Positions 17,986 through 26,816 of a DNA stretch of 49,919 nt are shown here, piece by piece. The notes below the pieces were generated by a model that saw nothing but the letters and a program-made list of their open reading frames with translations, had not been told where the DNA came from and searched no databases. The position numbers and the translations under genes were made by a program. Source of the DNA: an uncultured Psychroserpens sp. (GTDB lineage Bacteria > Bacteroidota > Bacteroidia > Flavobacteriales > Flavobacteriaceae); the NCBI RefSeq assembly GCF_947503375.1, contig NZ_CANNDQ010000011.1, positions 1-49,919 of the forward strand. The letters are read 5' to 3'. Position 1 is the first letter of the stretch, and each line of letters starts with the position of its first letter.

Positions 17986-19425
17986 ATGTTTTTTAATTCC
18001 ATAGATTTTGCAATATTTCTGCCTATTGTTTTTTTCTTATACTGGTTAGTAACTAATAAGTATCTAAAGCTTCAGAATCTATTGATTGTCATAGCTAGCT
18101 ATGTCTTCTATGGATGTTGGGATTATAGGTTTTTAGCACTTATCCTTTTTAGTACTATTGTAGATTTTTCAGTGGGAAAAATGCTAATTAGTATCGATAA
18201 TAACAAAAAACGAAGACTACTGCTTTGGGTTAGTATTGCAGTAAATATTGGTTTATTGGGTTTCTTTAAATACTATAATTTTTTTGTTGATAATTTTGTT
18301 TCTGCATTTCAATTTTTTGGTCAATCCATTTCACCAAATACATTGCATATTATACTTCCTGTAGGAATTAGTTTTTACACATTTCAAACACTTAGCTATA
18401 CGATAGACGTCTACAATAAAAAATTAAAACCTACATCTAATTTTATTGCTTTTGCTGCTTTTGTTAGCTTTTTCCCTCAGCTAGTAGCAGGACCTATAGA
18501 AAGAGCAACACATTTATTACCACAGTTTTATAAAAAAAGAACTTTTAATTACAACAATGCTATTGATGGTATGAGACAAATACTTTGGGGTTTGTTTAAA
18601 AAAGTCGTTATAGCCGATAACTGTGCTGAATATGTAAACGTTATTTTCAATTCGTATGGAGATCAAACTGGAAGCACTTTAATCCTTGGCGCATTCTTTT
18701 TTGCGTTTCAAATCTATGGCGACTTTTCAGGATATTCAGATATAGCAATAGGTACTTCACGATTGTTTGGTTTTGATTTAATGAAAAACTTTGCGTTTCC
18801 ATATTTTTCTAGAGATATTGCTGAATTCTGGCGTCGTTGGCACATTTCATTATCAACTTGGTTCAGAGACTATCTCTACATTCCTCTTGGTGGTAGTAAA
18901 GGCAATAAAAAACTTAAAATACGGAATATATTTATCATTTTCTTGGTAAGTGGGTTTTGGCATGGTGCAAATTGGACATTTATAATTTGGGGCGCATTAA
19001 ACGCGATATACTTTCTACCACTTATGCTTACTAATAAGAACAGGAACAATTTAGATATCGTTGCACAAAACCAATGGTTACCATCATTTAAAGAACTGTT
19101 GAATATTATGATCACGTTTATGCTCACCTTATTGGCATGGATATTTTTTAGATCAGATACTGTAAGTGATGCTTTGAGCTATATCATTAACATATTTAAC
19201 TCATCTTTATTTACCGTTCCTCAATTAAGTGAAAATACAAAAACGACGCTTGTACTAATTTTGTTTTTTATTGGTATTGAATGGATTGGCAGACGAGATG
19301 CATTTGCTATTTCAAAAATCGGGAAATTACCAATATATATAAGGTGGATGTTTTACTTTATTTTAATCATACTCATGTTTATATATACAGGTAAGGAACA
19401 AGCATTTATATACTTTCAATTTTAA
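17986..19425 (+). CDS. MBOAT-family polysaccharide O-acyltransferase (AlgI-like)
   Basis: The 479-residue polytopic protein belongs to the membrane-bound O-acyltransferase family, close in layout to AlgI/PatA. It shows about ten hydrophobic segments, the cytoplasmic-loop motif RRWHISLSTWFRDYLYIPLGGSKGNK near residues 285-310, and the catalytic His in VSGFWHGANW near residue 327. AlgI-type proteins take an acyl group from the cytoplasm and pass it across the membrane to a periplasmic partner that acylates the polysaccharide. The next gene, after 4 bases, encodes such a partner-like protein. The pair therefore probably O-acetylates the exported polymer. Confidence 0.88.
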   Translation: MFFNSIDFAIFLPIVFFLYWLVTNKYLKLQNLLIVIASYVFYGCWDYRFLALILFSTIVDFSVGKMLISIDNNKKRRLLLWVSIAVNIGLLGFFKYYNFFVDNFVSAFQFFGQSISPNTLHIILPVGISFYTFQTLSYTIDVYNKKLKPTSNFIAFAAFVSFFPQLVAGPIERATHLLPQFYKKRTFNYNNAIDGMRQILWGLFKKVVIADNCAEYVNVIFNSYGDQTGSTLILGAFFFAFQIYGDFSGYSDIAIGTSRLFGFDLMKNFAFPYFSRDIAEFWRRWHISLSTWFRDYLYIPLGGSKGNKKLKIRNIFIIFLVSGFWHGANWTFIIWGALNAIYFLPLMLTNKNRNNLDIVAQNQWLPSFKELLNIMITFMLTLLAWIFFRSDTVSDALSYIINIFNSSLFTVPQLSENTKTTLVLILFFIGIEWIGRRDAFAISKIGKLPIYIRWMFYFILIILMFIYTGKEQAFIYFQF

Positions 19426-19429
19426 ACTT

Positions 19430-20353
19430 ATGAAAAAGTTCATTGCTAAAATTATTATATTTTGTGTTATTGGGTATCTAATTGGAGAATGCATTGTTAG
19501 AATAAACAAACTCACTTCCGACATTCCACAACGCTATGTCGCAACCAACGGAATACAATTATATATTCCAGGTCAAAAGGGCTACTATAAAGGGGCAACT
19601 GAACAATGGGAAGTTAACAAATATGGTTGGCTAGGTGTTAGTAATATTGATGACAAAGCAAAGAGAATTTCTATTATTGGCGATTCATATATTGAAAACA
19701 TTATGAACCCAATGGATTGCAATCAAGGCTATTTGTTACAAGAGGCAAATGCAAATATTGGTTTTTTTGAGGCTGGAAGATCTGGAGTAACATTCATTGA
19801 AGCCTTAGAAATCGCAAAAAACCTTGATTCGTTAAATTTTGACAAACATTTGCTATACCTTACTGATGCAGATTTCTACGAAAGTTTTTCTAAAACAAAC
19901 AGATATACAGACCGATTACAAATAGACTTAGAGAATGAGACCATATTAGAAGGAGAATTAAAGTCACCAGGTTTAAAGAAGATTCTATACAACTCTAAGT
20001 TTTTGTACTATCTCTACCAAAGATTTCCATTATTTGTAAGTAAGCAGAATAAAGGTGAAGTAAGTTCTGAGTCTTCTGCTTTTGACATTGATAGTTTTAA
20101 CAAATTGCATGATTATATTAATAAAAATTACAATCTTCAAAACATGGTGTTTGTATTTCACCCAAAAACTTCAACAGATATTATTGAATTCTTTAATTCT
20201 AAAGACTTAAAATACATTGATTTAAAGGTGAAACAAGGCAAATCTTGGGATTTAAACGAAGCTGATGGGCATTGGTCTTGTTATGGTCATATTGAGGCTT
20301 CAAAACAAATACAGACCTACATCAAGACACTGAATCTAAATGAAAACAACTAA
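19430..20353 (+). CDS. SGNH-hydrolase-like periplasmic acyltransferase partner of the MBOAT protein
   Basis: The 307-residue protein has an N-terminal hydrophobic helix (about residues 3-22), either a signal anchor or a signal peptide. ISIIGDSYIEN near residue 83 gives the GDS nucleophile block, and DGHWSCYGH near residue 282 matches the DxxH block, so all SGNH catalytic residues seem present. AlgJ/AlgX/PatB-type proteins with this fold act with an MBOAT partner to place acetyl groups on periplasmic polysaccharide. The 4-base gap to the MBOAT gene supports this role. The middle region is unlike the families I know well, so an esterase or lipase role remains possible. Confidence 0.7.
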   Translation: MKKFIAKIIIFCVIGYLIGECIVRINKLTSDIPQRYVATNGIQLYIPGQKGYYKGATEQWEVNKYGWLGVSNIDDKAKRISIIGDSYIENIMNPMDCNQGYLLQEANANIGFFEAGRSGVTFIEALEIAKNLDSLNFDKHLLYLTDADFYESFSKTNRYTDRLQIDLENETILEGELKSPGLKKILYNSKFLYYLYQRFPLFVSKQNKGEVSSESSAFDIDSFNKLHDYINKNYNLQNMVFVFHPKTSTDIIEFFNSKDLKYIDLKVKQGKSWDLNEADGHWSCYGHIEASKQIQTYIKTLNLNENN

Positions 20354-20568
20354 GTATATCGTAAAAACTTGCTATTTATCGTTATAATTTGAATGCTTTA
20401 CCTTAATTGTCAATATTTACTTCAGAATATTTTTTAATTATTTAGTGTTTAAACAAGATATATTTTATATATAGCGACAAAACACGTTTTAAGAGATAAA
20501 TTTTCTGTCCCAAGTCCCTCACTAGACAAGAAGATTGAATAGTAATAAACTTACTTAACAATTTTGAT

Positions 20569-21696
20569 ATGGATTCTAAAATATGGTTGTCTTCACCTCA
20601 TATGGGTGGCACAGAGCAATCTTATGTTAACAATGCCTTTGAAACCAATTGGATTGCTCCATTAGGTCCTCATGTTGATGGTTTTGAAAATGACATTCAA
20701 GATTACCTTAAAAACGGCAGTATTGTTACTGCGTTGAGTTCTGGTACGGCAGCTTTACATTTAGCACTCATACTTCTAGGCGTTAAGCAAGGTGACGAAG
20801 TGATTTGCCAAAGCAAAACGTTTTCTGCATCAGCTAACCCAATTATATATCAAGGTGCAACTCCTATTTTTGTTGATAGTGAGGAAGATACTTGGAATAT
20901 CTCTCCTGAACTATTGGAAATCACTATACAAGATCGAATTAAAAAAGGAAAGAAGCCCAAGGCCATTATTGCAGTTCATCTATATGGAATGCCCTATAAG
21001 GTCGATGAGGTAAATGATATTGCTAGTGCCTACAATATTCCTGTTATAGAAGACAGTGCTGAAGCTTTAGGCAGTAGTTATAAAAATAAAAAGTGTGGCA
21101 CATTTGGTGAAATCGCAATTTTATCATTTAACGGAAATAAAATTATAACAACATCTGGAGGTGGCGCTTTAATAACAAAAGATCATACTACCAAGCAAAA
21201 GGCTATATTTCTTGCTACACAAGCTAGAGATAACGCTGTAGAATACTTACATTCTTCAATAGGATACAATTATAGAATGTCTAATGTTTTAGCTGGTATT
21301 GGTAGAGGACAAATGCAAGTTTTAGATGAACGAGTACAAGCTAGACGTAAAAATTTCGAAATTTATAAAGAGCAATTAAAAACTATTAATGAAATCACTT
21401 TTTTAAATGAGCCTGAAAGCTTTTTTTCTAACCGTTGGTTAAGCTGTGTTTTAACCCCTTCTGAAGATATACGAGAAGGTATTAGACTGGCACTTTTAAA
21501 TAAAAATATAGAATCAAGACCATTATGGAAACCTATGCATCAACAACCAGTTTTTAGTGCATTTCCAAGCTACAACAATGGTGTTTCTGATGCTTTATTT
21601 GCTAATGGATTATGTTTACCTAGTGGGTCTAACCTTACAGAAAATGAATTAGATAGAGTTATTTCTACAATAAAAACGTATTTTAGAGCATGTTAA
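20569..21696 (+). CDS. pglE: DegT/DnrJ/EryC1/StrS aminotransferase, PglE-like (UDP-4-keto-sugar 4-aminotransferase)
   Basis: The 375-residue protein has the features of the PLP-dependent sugar aminotransferases: the N-terminal LSSPHMGGTEQSYVNNAF, TALSSGTAALHLAL, VIEDSAEALGSSY and SFNGNKIITTSGGG, whose Lys191 should bind PLP. The wording of these motifs is close to PglE, which converts UDP-4-keto-6-deoxy-GlcNAc to UDP-4-amino-4,6-dideoxy-GlcNAc. The following gene encodes the PglF-type dehydratase that makes the substrate, and the two genes overlap by 7 bases. Exact product stereochemistry cannot be read from sequence. It begins a second transcription block after a 215-base gap without a clear promoter match. 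Confidence 0.83.
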   Translation: MDSKIWLSSPHMGGTEQSYVNNAFETNWIAPLGPHVDGFENDIQDYLKNGSIVTALSSGTAALHLALILLGVKQGDEVICQSKTFSASANPIIYQGATPIFVDSEEDTWNISPELLEITIQDRIKKGKKPKAIIAVHLYGMPYKVDEVNDIASAYNIPVIEDSAEALGSSYKNKKCGTFGEIAILSFNGNKIITTSGGGALITKDHTTKQKAIFLATQARDNAVEYLHSSIGYNYRMSNVLAGIGRGQMQVLDERVQARRKNFEIYKEQLKTINEITFLNEPESFFSNRWLSCVLTPSEDIREGIRLALLNKNIESRPLWKPMHQQPVFSAFPSYNNGVSDALFANGLCLPSGSNLTENELDRVISTIKTYFRAC

Positions 21697-23582
21697 AAGC
21701 GCAATTTCAAAACATATCACAGAAGTATGCCTCCAAATGGCTGGTCATGTTATTTGACCTGCTAATTGTGAGTTGTACGTTTATAATTGCTTACATCATT
21801 CGCTTTAATTTTAAGTTAGATTTTGATGTGCTTGTTGTGCTAAAGCAAGTTCCATTTGTCTTTTTAGCAGCACTAATTAGCTTTTTATTAGTAGGCTCTC
21901 ATAAAGGAGTAGTTCGTTTTACTGGTTTTAAGGATGTTGTAAATATTATAATTGGAGTAAACATACTAGCAACGATACTAATAGTTACTACATTTTTTAG
22001 TAGAAAATTAAATTACGAAAGTATTTTCAATATATCTGGATCTGTTATCTACATCCATTTGATGCTGAATATTCTTTTCTTAATAGGCTCAAAACTTTTT
22101 GTAAAATCAATGTACAATAACATGATGCAAGAATTCAAGACTCGTAAAAGAGTAATGATTTATGGCGCTGGAAGTTCAGGTATGTTAACGTACGATGCGA
22201 TTACTAATGACCCAAAAAATAGTCATGAAATAGTAGGTTTCATTGATGACAACGAACGTAAGGTTGGGAAAAAGATAAATACACTTTATGTTTACAACTT
22301 AGAAAAAATAACTTCTGAATTGATTCAAAAACAATCAATAGAAGAAGTTGTGATCTCAATTCAAAACATAGAGCCTTCTAGACTTTTACAAATATCAAGC
22401 CACCTCTTCGAATTAGGATTGAAAGTAAAAATTGTTCCACCTGTTCAAACATGGATAGATGGTGACTTAAGTGTTGGCCAAATTAAAGAAGTTAATATTG
22501 AAGACTTGTTAGGTAGAGAACCAATACTTATAACTAATCCTGCCTTAATTCATGAATACGAAAATCAAATCATCTTTATAACAGGAGCAGCTGGTTCAAT
22601 AGGCAGTGAAATTGCTAGAAAAGCAACAAATTATGCCTACAAAAAACTCATATTAATTGATACCGCAGAATCTGCGCTATACGAAGTACAACAAGAGTTC
22701 AAACAAAAGGAAGTGAAAAACTTCATTGCCATTGTTGCAGATGTTCGTGACAATAAGCGTATGGAAAGTTTATTTAATACCTATCGTCCAAAAATTGTAT
22801 TTCATGCAGCAGCATATAAGCATGTTCCGCTAATGGAAAACAACCCTTACGAGGCTGTAAGTGTTAACATTAGTGGTACAAGAAATATTGCTAATCTATC
22901 TGTTAAACATGGTGTCAATAAATTTGTCTTGATTTCAACAGACAAAGCGGTAAACCCAACTAATGTTATGGGAGCTACAAAACGTATAGCAGAATTATAT
23001 GTTAATTGTCTTCAAGGAAAAGGGCAAACTAAGTTTATCACTACTCGCTTTGGCAATGTTTTAGGCTCAAATGGTTCTGTAATTCCTTTATTCAAAAAAC
23101 AAATCGACACAGGTGGTCCATTAACCGTAACTCATGAGGATATCACAAGATATTTCATGACTATTTCAGAAGCTTGCCAATTGGTATTGGAGGCAGCAAC
23201 TATGGGTAATGGAGGTGAAATATTTGTTTTTGATATGGGAGAATCTGTTAAGATATTAGATTTAGCAAAAAACATGATCATTCTATCTGGTTTACGATAT
23301 CCTGAAGATATAGATATAAAGATTACAGGCTTACGTCCTGGAGAAAAAATATACGAAGAGCTTTTAGCTGATGGTGAACAAACAAAGCCTACATATCATG
23401 AAAAAATTATGATCGCAAAAACCAAGGCTATAAATGTAAGCGAGATTTCTGAGAAAATTACAAACCTTTGTATGGTCAATTCTAAAGTTCAGAATTTAGA
23501 GATTGTATCGCACATCAAACAAATATTGCCTGAATACATCTCTAACAATTCAAAATTTGAAGTATTAGATTCAAAAAAATAA
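21690..23582 (+). CDS. pglF: Membrane-bound UDP-N-acetylglucosamine 4,6-dehydratase (PglF/CapD/WbpM family)
   Basis: The 630-residue protein has an N-terminal membrane region of about four helices (residues 15-140). A Rossmann-like domain follows with YGAGSSGM near residue 165, then the catalytic short-chain dehydrogenase domain opening with FITGAAGSIGSE near residue 297. The usual Tyr of YxxxK is replaced by Met: the motif is MGATK with Met427 and Lys431, preceded by STDKAVNP, as known for the PglF/WbpM type. It should make UDP-2-acetamido-2,6-dideoxy-4-keto-hexose from UDP-GlcNAc at the inner membrane. Length and architecture match full-length PglF. It supplies the aminotransferase encoded just upstream. 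Confidence 0.88.
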   Translation: MLKAQFQNISQKYASKWLVMLFDLLIVSCTFIIAYIIRFNFKLDFDVLVVLKQVPFVFLAALISFLLVGSHKGVVRFTGFKDVVNIIIGVNILATILIVTTFFSRKLNYESIFNISGSVIYIHLMLNILFLIGSKLFVKSMYNNMMQEFKTRKRVMIYGAGSSGMLTYDAITNDPKNSHEIVGFIDDNERKVGKKINTLYVYNLEKITSELIQKQSIEEVVISIQNIEPSRLLQISSHLFELGLKVKIVPPVQTWIDGDLSVGQIKEVNIEDLLGREPILITNPALIHEYENQIIFITGAAGSIGSEIARKATNYAYKKLILIDTAESALYEVQQEFKQKEVKNFIAIVADVRDNKRMESLFNTYRPKIVFHAAAYKHVPLMENNPYEAVSVNISGTRNIANLSVKHGVNKFVLISTDKAVNPTNVMGATKRIAELYVNCLQGKGQTKFITTRFGNVLGSNGSVIPLFKKQIDTGGPLTVTHEDITRYFMTISEACQLVLEAATMGNGGEIFVFDMGESVKILDLAKNMIILSGLRYPEDIDIKITGLRPGEKIYEELLADGEQTKPTYHEKIMIAKTKAINVSEISEKITNLCMVNSKVQNLEIVSHIKQILPEYISNNSKFEVLDSKK

Positions 23583-23610
23583 AAAATTGCTTAACCTAAA
23601 CTATAAAACA

Positions 23611-24411
23611 ATGCGTAAAATCTTCAATCAAAAAATTGCTACTCAACTTTTAGCTGTTCTTATACTAATTATAGTATCATCATGTGGTTCAAGAAAGGAT
23701 ATTGTATACTTTCAAGACGAAGCACTTACTGAAGAAAGTGAACTAAGCAACGAATTTGAGCTTAGCTATAAACCTAATGATATATTAACTATTGATGTCT
23801 CAGCGTTAGATCCAGAAACCGTTAGACCATTTAATTTATCTGCAGTTTCCTACGCTAATAATGATGCTAATAATGGACTTAATGCGAATGGAAATATATT
23901 GAGACAAACCTATTTGGTTGATCCTAGTGGTAATATCGAATTCCCCGTACTAGGAACTCTAAAAATTGGCGGACTCACAAGAGCTGAAGTCACAGACATG
24001 CTTAAAGACAAATTAAGAGAATATGTTTCAAATCCTATTGTAAACATTAGACTCATTAATTTTACGGTTACTGTGCTTGGCGAGGTCAACAGACCTGGCG
24101 CTTATACCATTCAAGATGAGCGAATTTCGCTATCTGAAGCAATAGGTTTAGCTGGTGATTTAACCATATATGGTAAGCGCGATAATGTGTTTTTAGTTCG
24201 TGAAGTCGATGGAAAGAAAAAATATGCAAAATTTGATTTAACTTCAATAAATGTCGTTAATTCACCCGTATATTATTTGTCTCAAAACGATGTTATATAT
24301 GTTGAGCCAAATAAAGCTAGAATTCGTCAATCATCTTACACACAAAACAATGGTCTTATAATATCTGCTGTAGCTACTTTGGCTACTATTGCAGCTATTT
24401 TAATAAAATAA
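23611..24411 (+). CDS. wza: Polysaccharide export outer-membrane lipoprotein (Wza/BexD-like)
   Basis: I start this gene at the ATG at 23611 (266 residues). A frame begins 24 bases earlier with TTG, but the ATG gives a clean lipoprotein signal: MRKIF, a hydrophobic helix, then IVSSCGS with the lipobox Cys. The mature part has the Poly_export domain (LSYKPNDILTIDVSALDPE through YLVDPSGNIEFPVLGTLKIGGLT) and a SLBB domain (FTVTVLGEVNRPGAYTI to about residue 235). A final hydrophobic segment resembles the C-terminal membrane helix of Wza. At about 266 residues it is shorter than E. coli Wza, as usual in Bacteroidota. It forms the outer-membrane exit for the polymer, with Wzc encoded 14 bases downstream. 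Confidence 0.88.
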   Translation: MRKIFNQKIATQLLAVLILIIVSSCGSRKDIVYFQDEALTEESELSNEFELSYKPNDILTIDVSALDPETVRPFNLSAVSYANNDANNGLNANGNILRQTYLVDPSGNIEFPVLGTLKIGGLTRAEVTDMLKDKLREYVSNPIVNIRLINFTVTVLGEVNRPGAYTIQDERISLSEAIGLAGDLTIYGKRDNVFLVREVDGKKKYAKFDLTSINVVNSPVYYLSQNDVIYVEPNKARIRQSSYTQNNGLIISAVATLATIAAILIK

Positions 24412-24425
24412 TTGAATAGTTTCTT

Positions 24426-26768
24426 ATGAATACTAATAAAATCCAATACGAATTGCGAGATAAGGTAGATTTATTTGTCTCAAAATGGAAATTCATTTTG
24501 TTTTGCCTAATCCTTGCCATAGGTATCGCGTTCTTATATTTAAGATATGCTAACTATCAATATCAAGCCACAGCATCTATTAAGATTAACGAAGAAAGAA
24601 AGTCCTCTCAACGTTTACCTGAATTATCGGCATTACAAGATTATGGGATGTTCTCTACAGATTTCAGTAATGTGACCGATGAAATTGAAATTATTCGTTC
24701 TAGAACTCTCGTAAAACAAGTTGTTGAAGACCTTAAACTCAATATTAAATATTTTGTTAGAGGAAAGATCAAAGAGCAGGAAGTGTACACTAACCCTCCA
24801 GTTATATTGAATTTCTTCGAAAACGATTCTGTTATTAACACAATTGACACGACTTTATATATTCAAATTAAAACACCAACAAAGTTTACACTGTCAAATG
24901 AAGAAGGCAATGATTTTTTTGATATAGAAAGTGCCAATGCTAAAGAGCATGCGTTTGGAGACAGGATCAGAACTGGTTTTGGTGATTTTGTAATCACTCC
25001 AAATATTGGTCAATATGCTTCTGAACCTGGTAGCAATATAAAGATTGAAATGTCGAATATTAAAAACACAATACAAGAATATCAAGCAAAGCTGAAAACT
25101 TCTACCAATAAAGGCTCAAGTATCATTACAATAAGCTTAAAAGAAAGCTTAAAAGATAAAGCAGAAATGATTCTGGACAAGCTGATTGAAAAATACAATC
25201 AGGACGTAATCGATGATAAAGAAAAAATTGTAAAAGCGACATCAGACTTTATCAATAATCGATTAGATGTTGTGTCAAACGAGCTTGAACAAGTTGATTT
25301 TACTGCTGAGACCTTACAAAAAAATGAAAGGTTAACAGCTTTATCTTCTCAAGCAGATATTTTCCTACAAAGTGAAAAGGAAAATGAAGTCAAACTAATT
25401 AATACTACCAACCAAATTCAGTTGATTGATTATATGAAAGATCGTATCAATGATGAAACTGCAGAAAACGACTTATTGCCTGCTGATGTTGGTATTGCAG
25501 ATAATTCAGTAGCTCAAATTACAAAAAGTCATAATGAGTTGGTATTGCAGCGTGATAGAATACTAAAAAGCTCTACTGAAAAGAACCCAGTTGTTATTAA
25601 CTTAAATGATCAAATTAGAGCTTTAAAACAGAATTTGAATCAAAGCTTAGACAACATCCAATCAGCCAACAGGATAACATTAAACACACTTAACCGTGAA
25701 GATGCAAGAATTAGTGCTCAAATTTATTCTGCGCCTGGAAAAGCAAGACAGTTTAGAGATGTGAAGCGTCAACAAGACATTAAAGAATCTTTGTATTTAT
25801 ATTTATTACAAAAACGAGAGGAAACTGCTATTGCTCAAGGCATGTCTTCGCCAAATGCAAAAATTGTAGATGCAGCGTTTTCTATGTCTCAGCCTGTAGC
25901 TCCAAAAAAGAATATGGTATATCTGGCCGCAGTGTTACTTGGCTTATTGGCTCCTGTAAGTTTCATTTATGCAAAAGATATTTTAAACACTAAGATTAAA
26001 ACAAAACAAGAGCTATTAAAAGTACTTGATATTCCATTTTTAGGTGATATTCCAAAGTCTGAAAGAAAGAAGAAAGTTGTACAAAAAGTAGACTACTCAC
26101 CAAAAGCTGAAGCATTTAGAATTGTACGATCTAATATTGATTTTATGCTTCAAGATGGTACAAAAAAGTGTAGAACACTATATGTCACTTCAACTACAGC
26201 TCAAGAAGGAAAATCTCATACTTCTACCAACTTAGCGAGTTCATTTTCATTTTCAGAAAAAAGAGTACTACTTATAGAAACAGATATTAGAGTGCCAAGA
26301 GTAAATGACTATTTAAAAATAAAAGCAGATAAAGGTTTAACAGATTACATTTCTGATAAATCATTAAGTATAAGTGATGTTACGGTAAAAATGGAAGACA
26401 ACGAATTTTTACACGTAATCCCTTCTGGCACTATTCCTCCTAATCCAGCAGAATTATTGATGAGTGATCGTGTGGGTGAGTTATTTGATATTGCTAAAAA
26501 AAGTTACGATTACATTATTGTAGATACAGCTGCTGTTGGTTTAGTTACTGATACCTTACTAATTAGTGATCATGCAGATATGTTTATTTATGTTGTAAGT
26601 GCAAACAACATAGATAAACGACAATTGCATATTGCAAAAACGTTGCATGATGAAAATCGACTTCCAAATATGGCAACTTTACTCAATGGTACTACAAAAC
26701 GAAAAGGTTATGGCTATGGCTATGGTAATAATCCGCAACGAAAAAAGAAAAGGTTCGGATTTATATAG
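24426..26768 (+). CDS. wzc: Chain-length regulator and bacterial tyrosine kinase (Wzc-like)
   Basis: The 780-residue protein combines a Wzz domain and a BY-kinase. A first membrane helix lies near residues 19-40. A long periplasmic region with coiled-coil character runs to about residue 490, and a second helix (MVYLAAVLLGLLAPVSFIYA) lies near residue 500. The cytoplasmic kinase has a Walker A loop TAQEGKSHTSTNLA with Lys596. Its Walker A' reads LLIETDIRVPR, with Glu where the first Asp is usual, and Walker B is YIIVDTA. The tail holds a small Tyr cluster, GYGYGYG, followed by basic residues, the likely autophosphorylation site. It should govern export with the Wza-like protein. A hairpin terminator at 26776-26813 ends the locus. 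Confidence 0.9.
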   Translation: MNTNKIQYELRDKVDLFVSKWKFILFCLILAIGIAFLYLRYANYQYQATASIKINEERKSSQRLPELSALQDYGMFSTDFSNVTDEIEIIRSRTLVKQVVEDLKLNIKYFVRGKIKEQEVYTNPPVILNFFENDSVINTIDTTLYIQIKTPTKFTLSNEEGNDFFDIESANAKEHAFGDRIRTGFGDFVITPNIGQYASEPGSNIKIEMSNIKNTIQEYQAKLKTSTNKGSSIITISLKESLKDKAEMILDKLIEKYNQDVIDDKEKIVKATSDFINNRLDVVSNELEQVDFTAETLQKNERLTALSSQADIFLQSEKENEVKLINTTNQIQLIDYMKDRINDETAENDLLPADVGIADNSVAQITKSHNELVLQRDRILKSSTEKNPVVINLNDQIRALKQNLNQSLDNIQSANRITLNTLNREDARISAQIYSAPGKARQFRDVKRQQDIKESLYLYLLQKREETAIAQGMSSPNAKIVDAAFSMSQPVAPKKNMVYLAAVLLGLLAPVSFIYAKDILNTKIKTKQELLKVLDIPFLGDIPKSERKKKVVQKVDYSPKAEAFRIVRSNIDFMLQDGTKKCRTLYVTSTTAQEGKSHTSTNLASSFSFSEKRVLLIETDIRVPRVNDYLKIKADKGLTDYISDKSLSISDVTVKMEDNEFLHVIPSGTIPPNPAELLMSDRVGELFDIAKKSYDYIIVDTAAVGLVTDTLLISDHADMFIYVVSANNIDKRQLHIAKTLHDENRLPNMATLLNGTTKRKGYGYGYGNNPQRKKKRFGFI

Positions 26769-26775
26769 ATCAAAT

Positions 26776-26813
26776 AAAACGTCACATTAGTCATTGATTG
26801 ATGTGGCTTTTTT
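26776..26813. terminator. Rho-independent terminator after the polysaccharide locus
   Basis: GTCACAT (26781-26787) pairs with ATGTGGC (26801-26807) through one G-U pair, and a T run follows at 26808-26813. An A-rich run upstream allows it to work for the convergent proline dehydrogenase gene as well, whose stop lies at 26817. Confidence 0.65.
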
Positions 26814-26816
26814 AAA

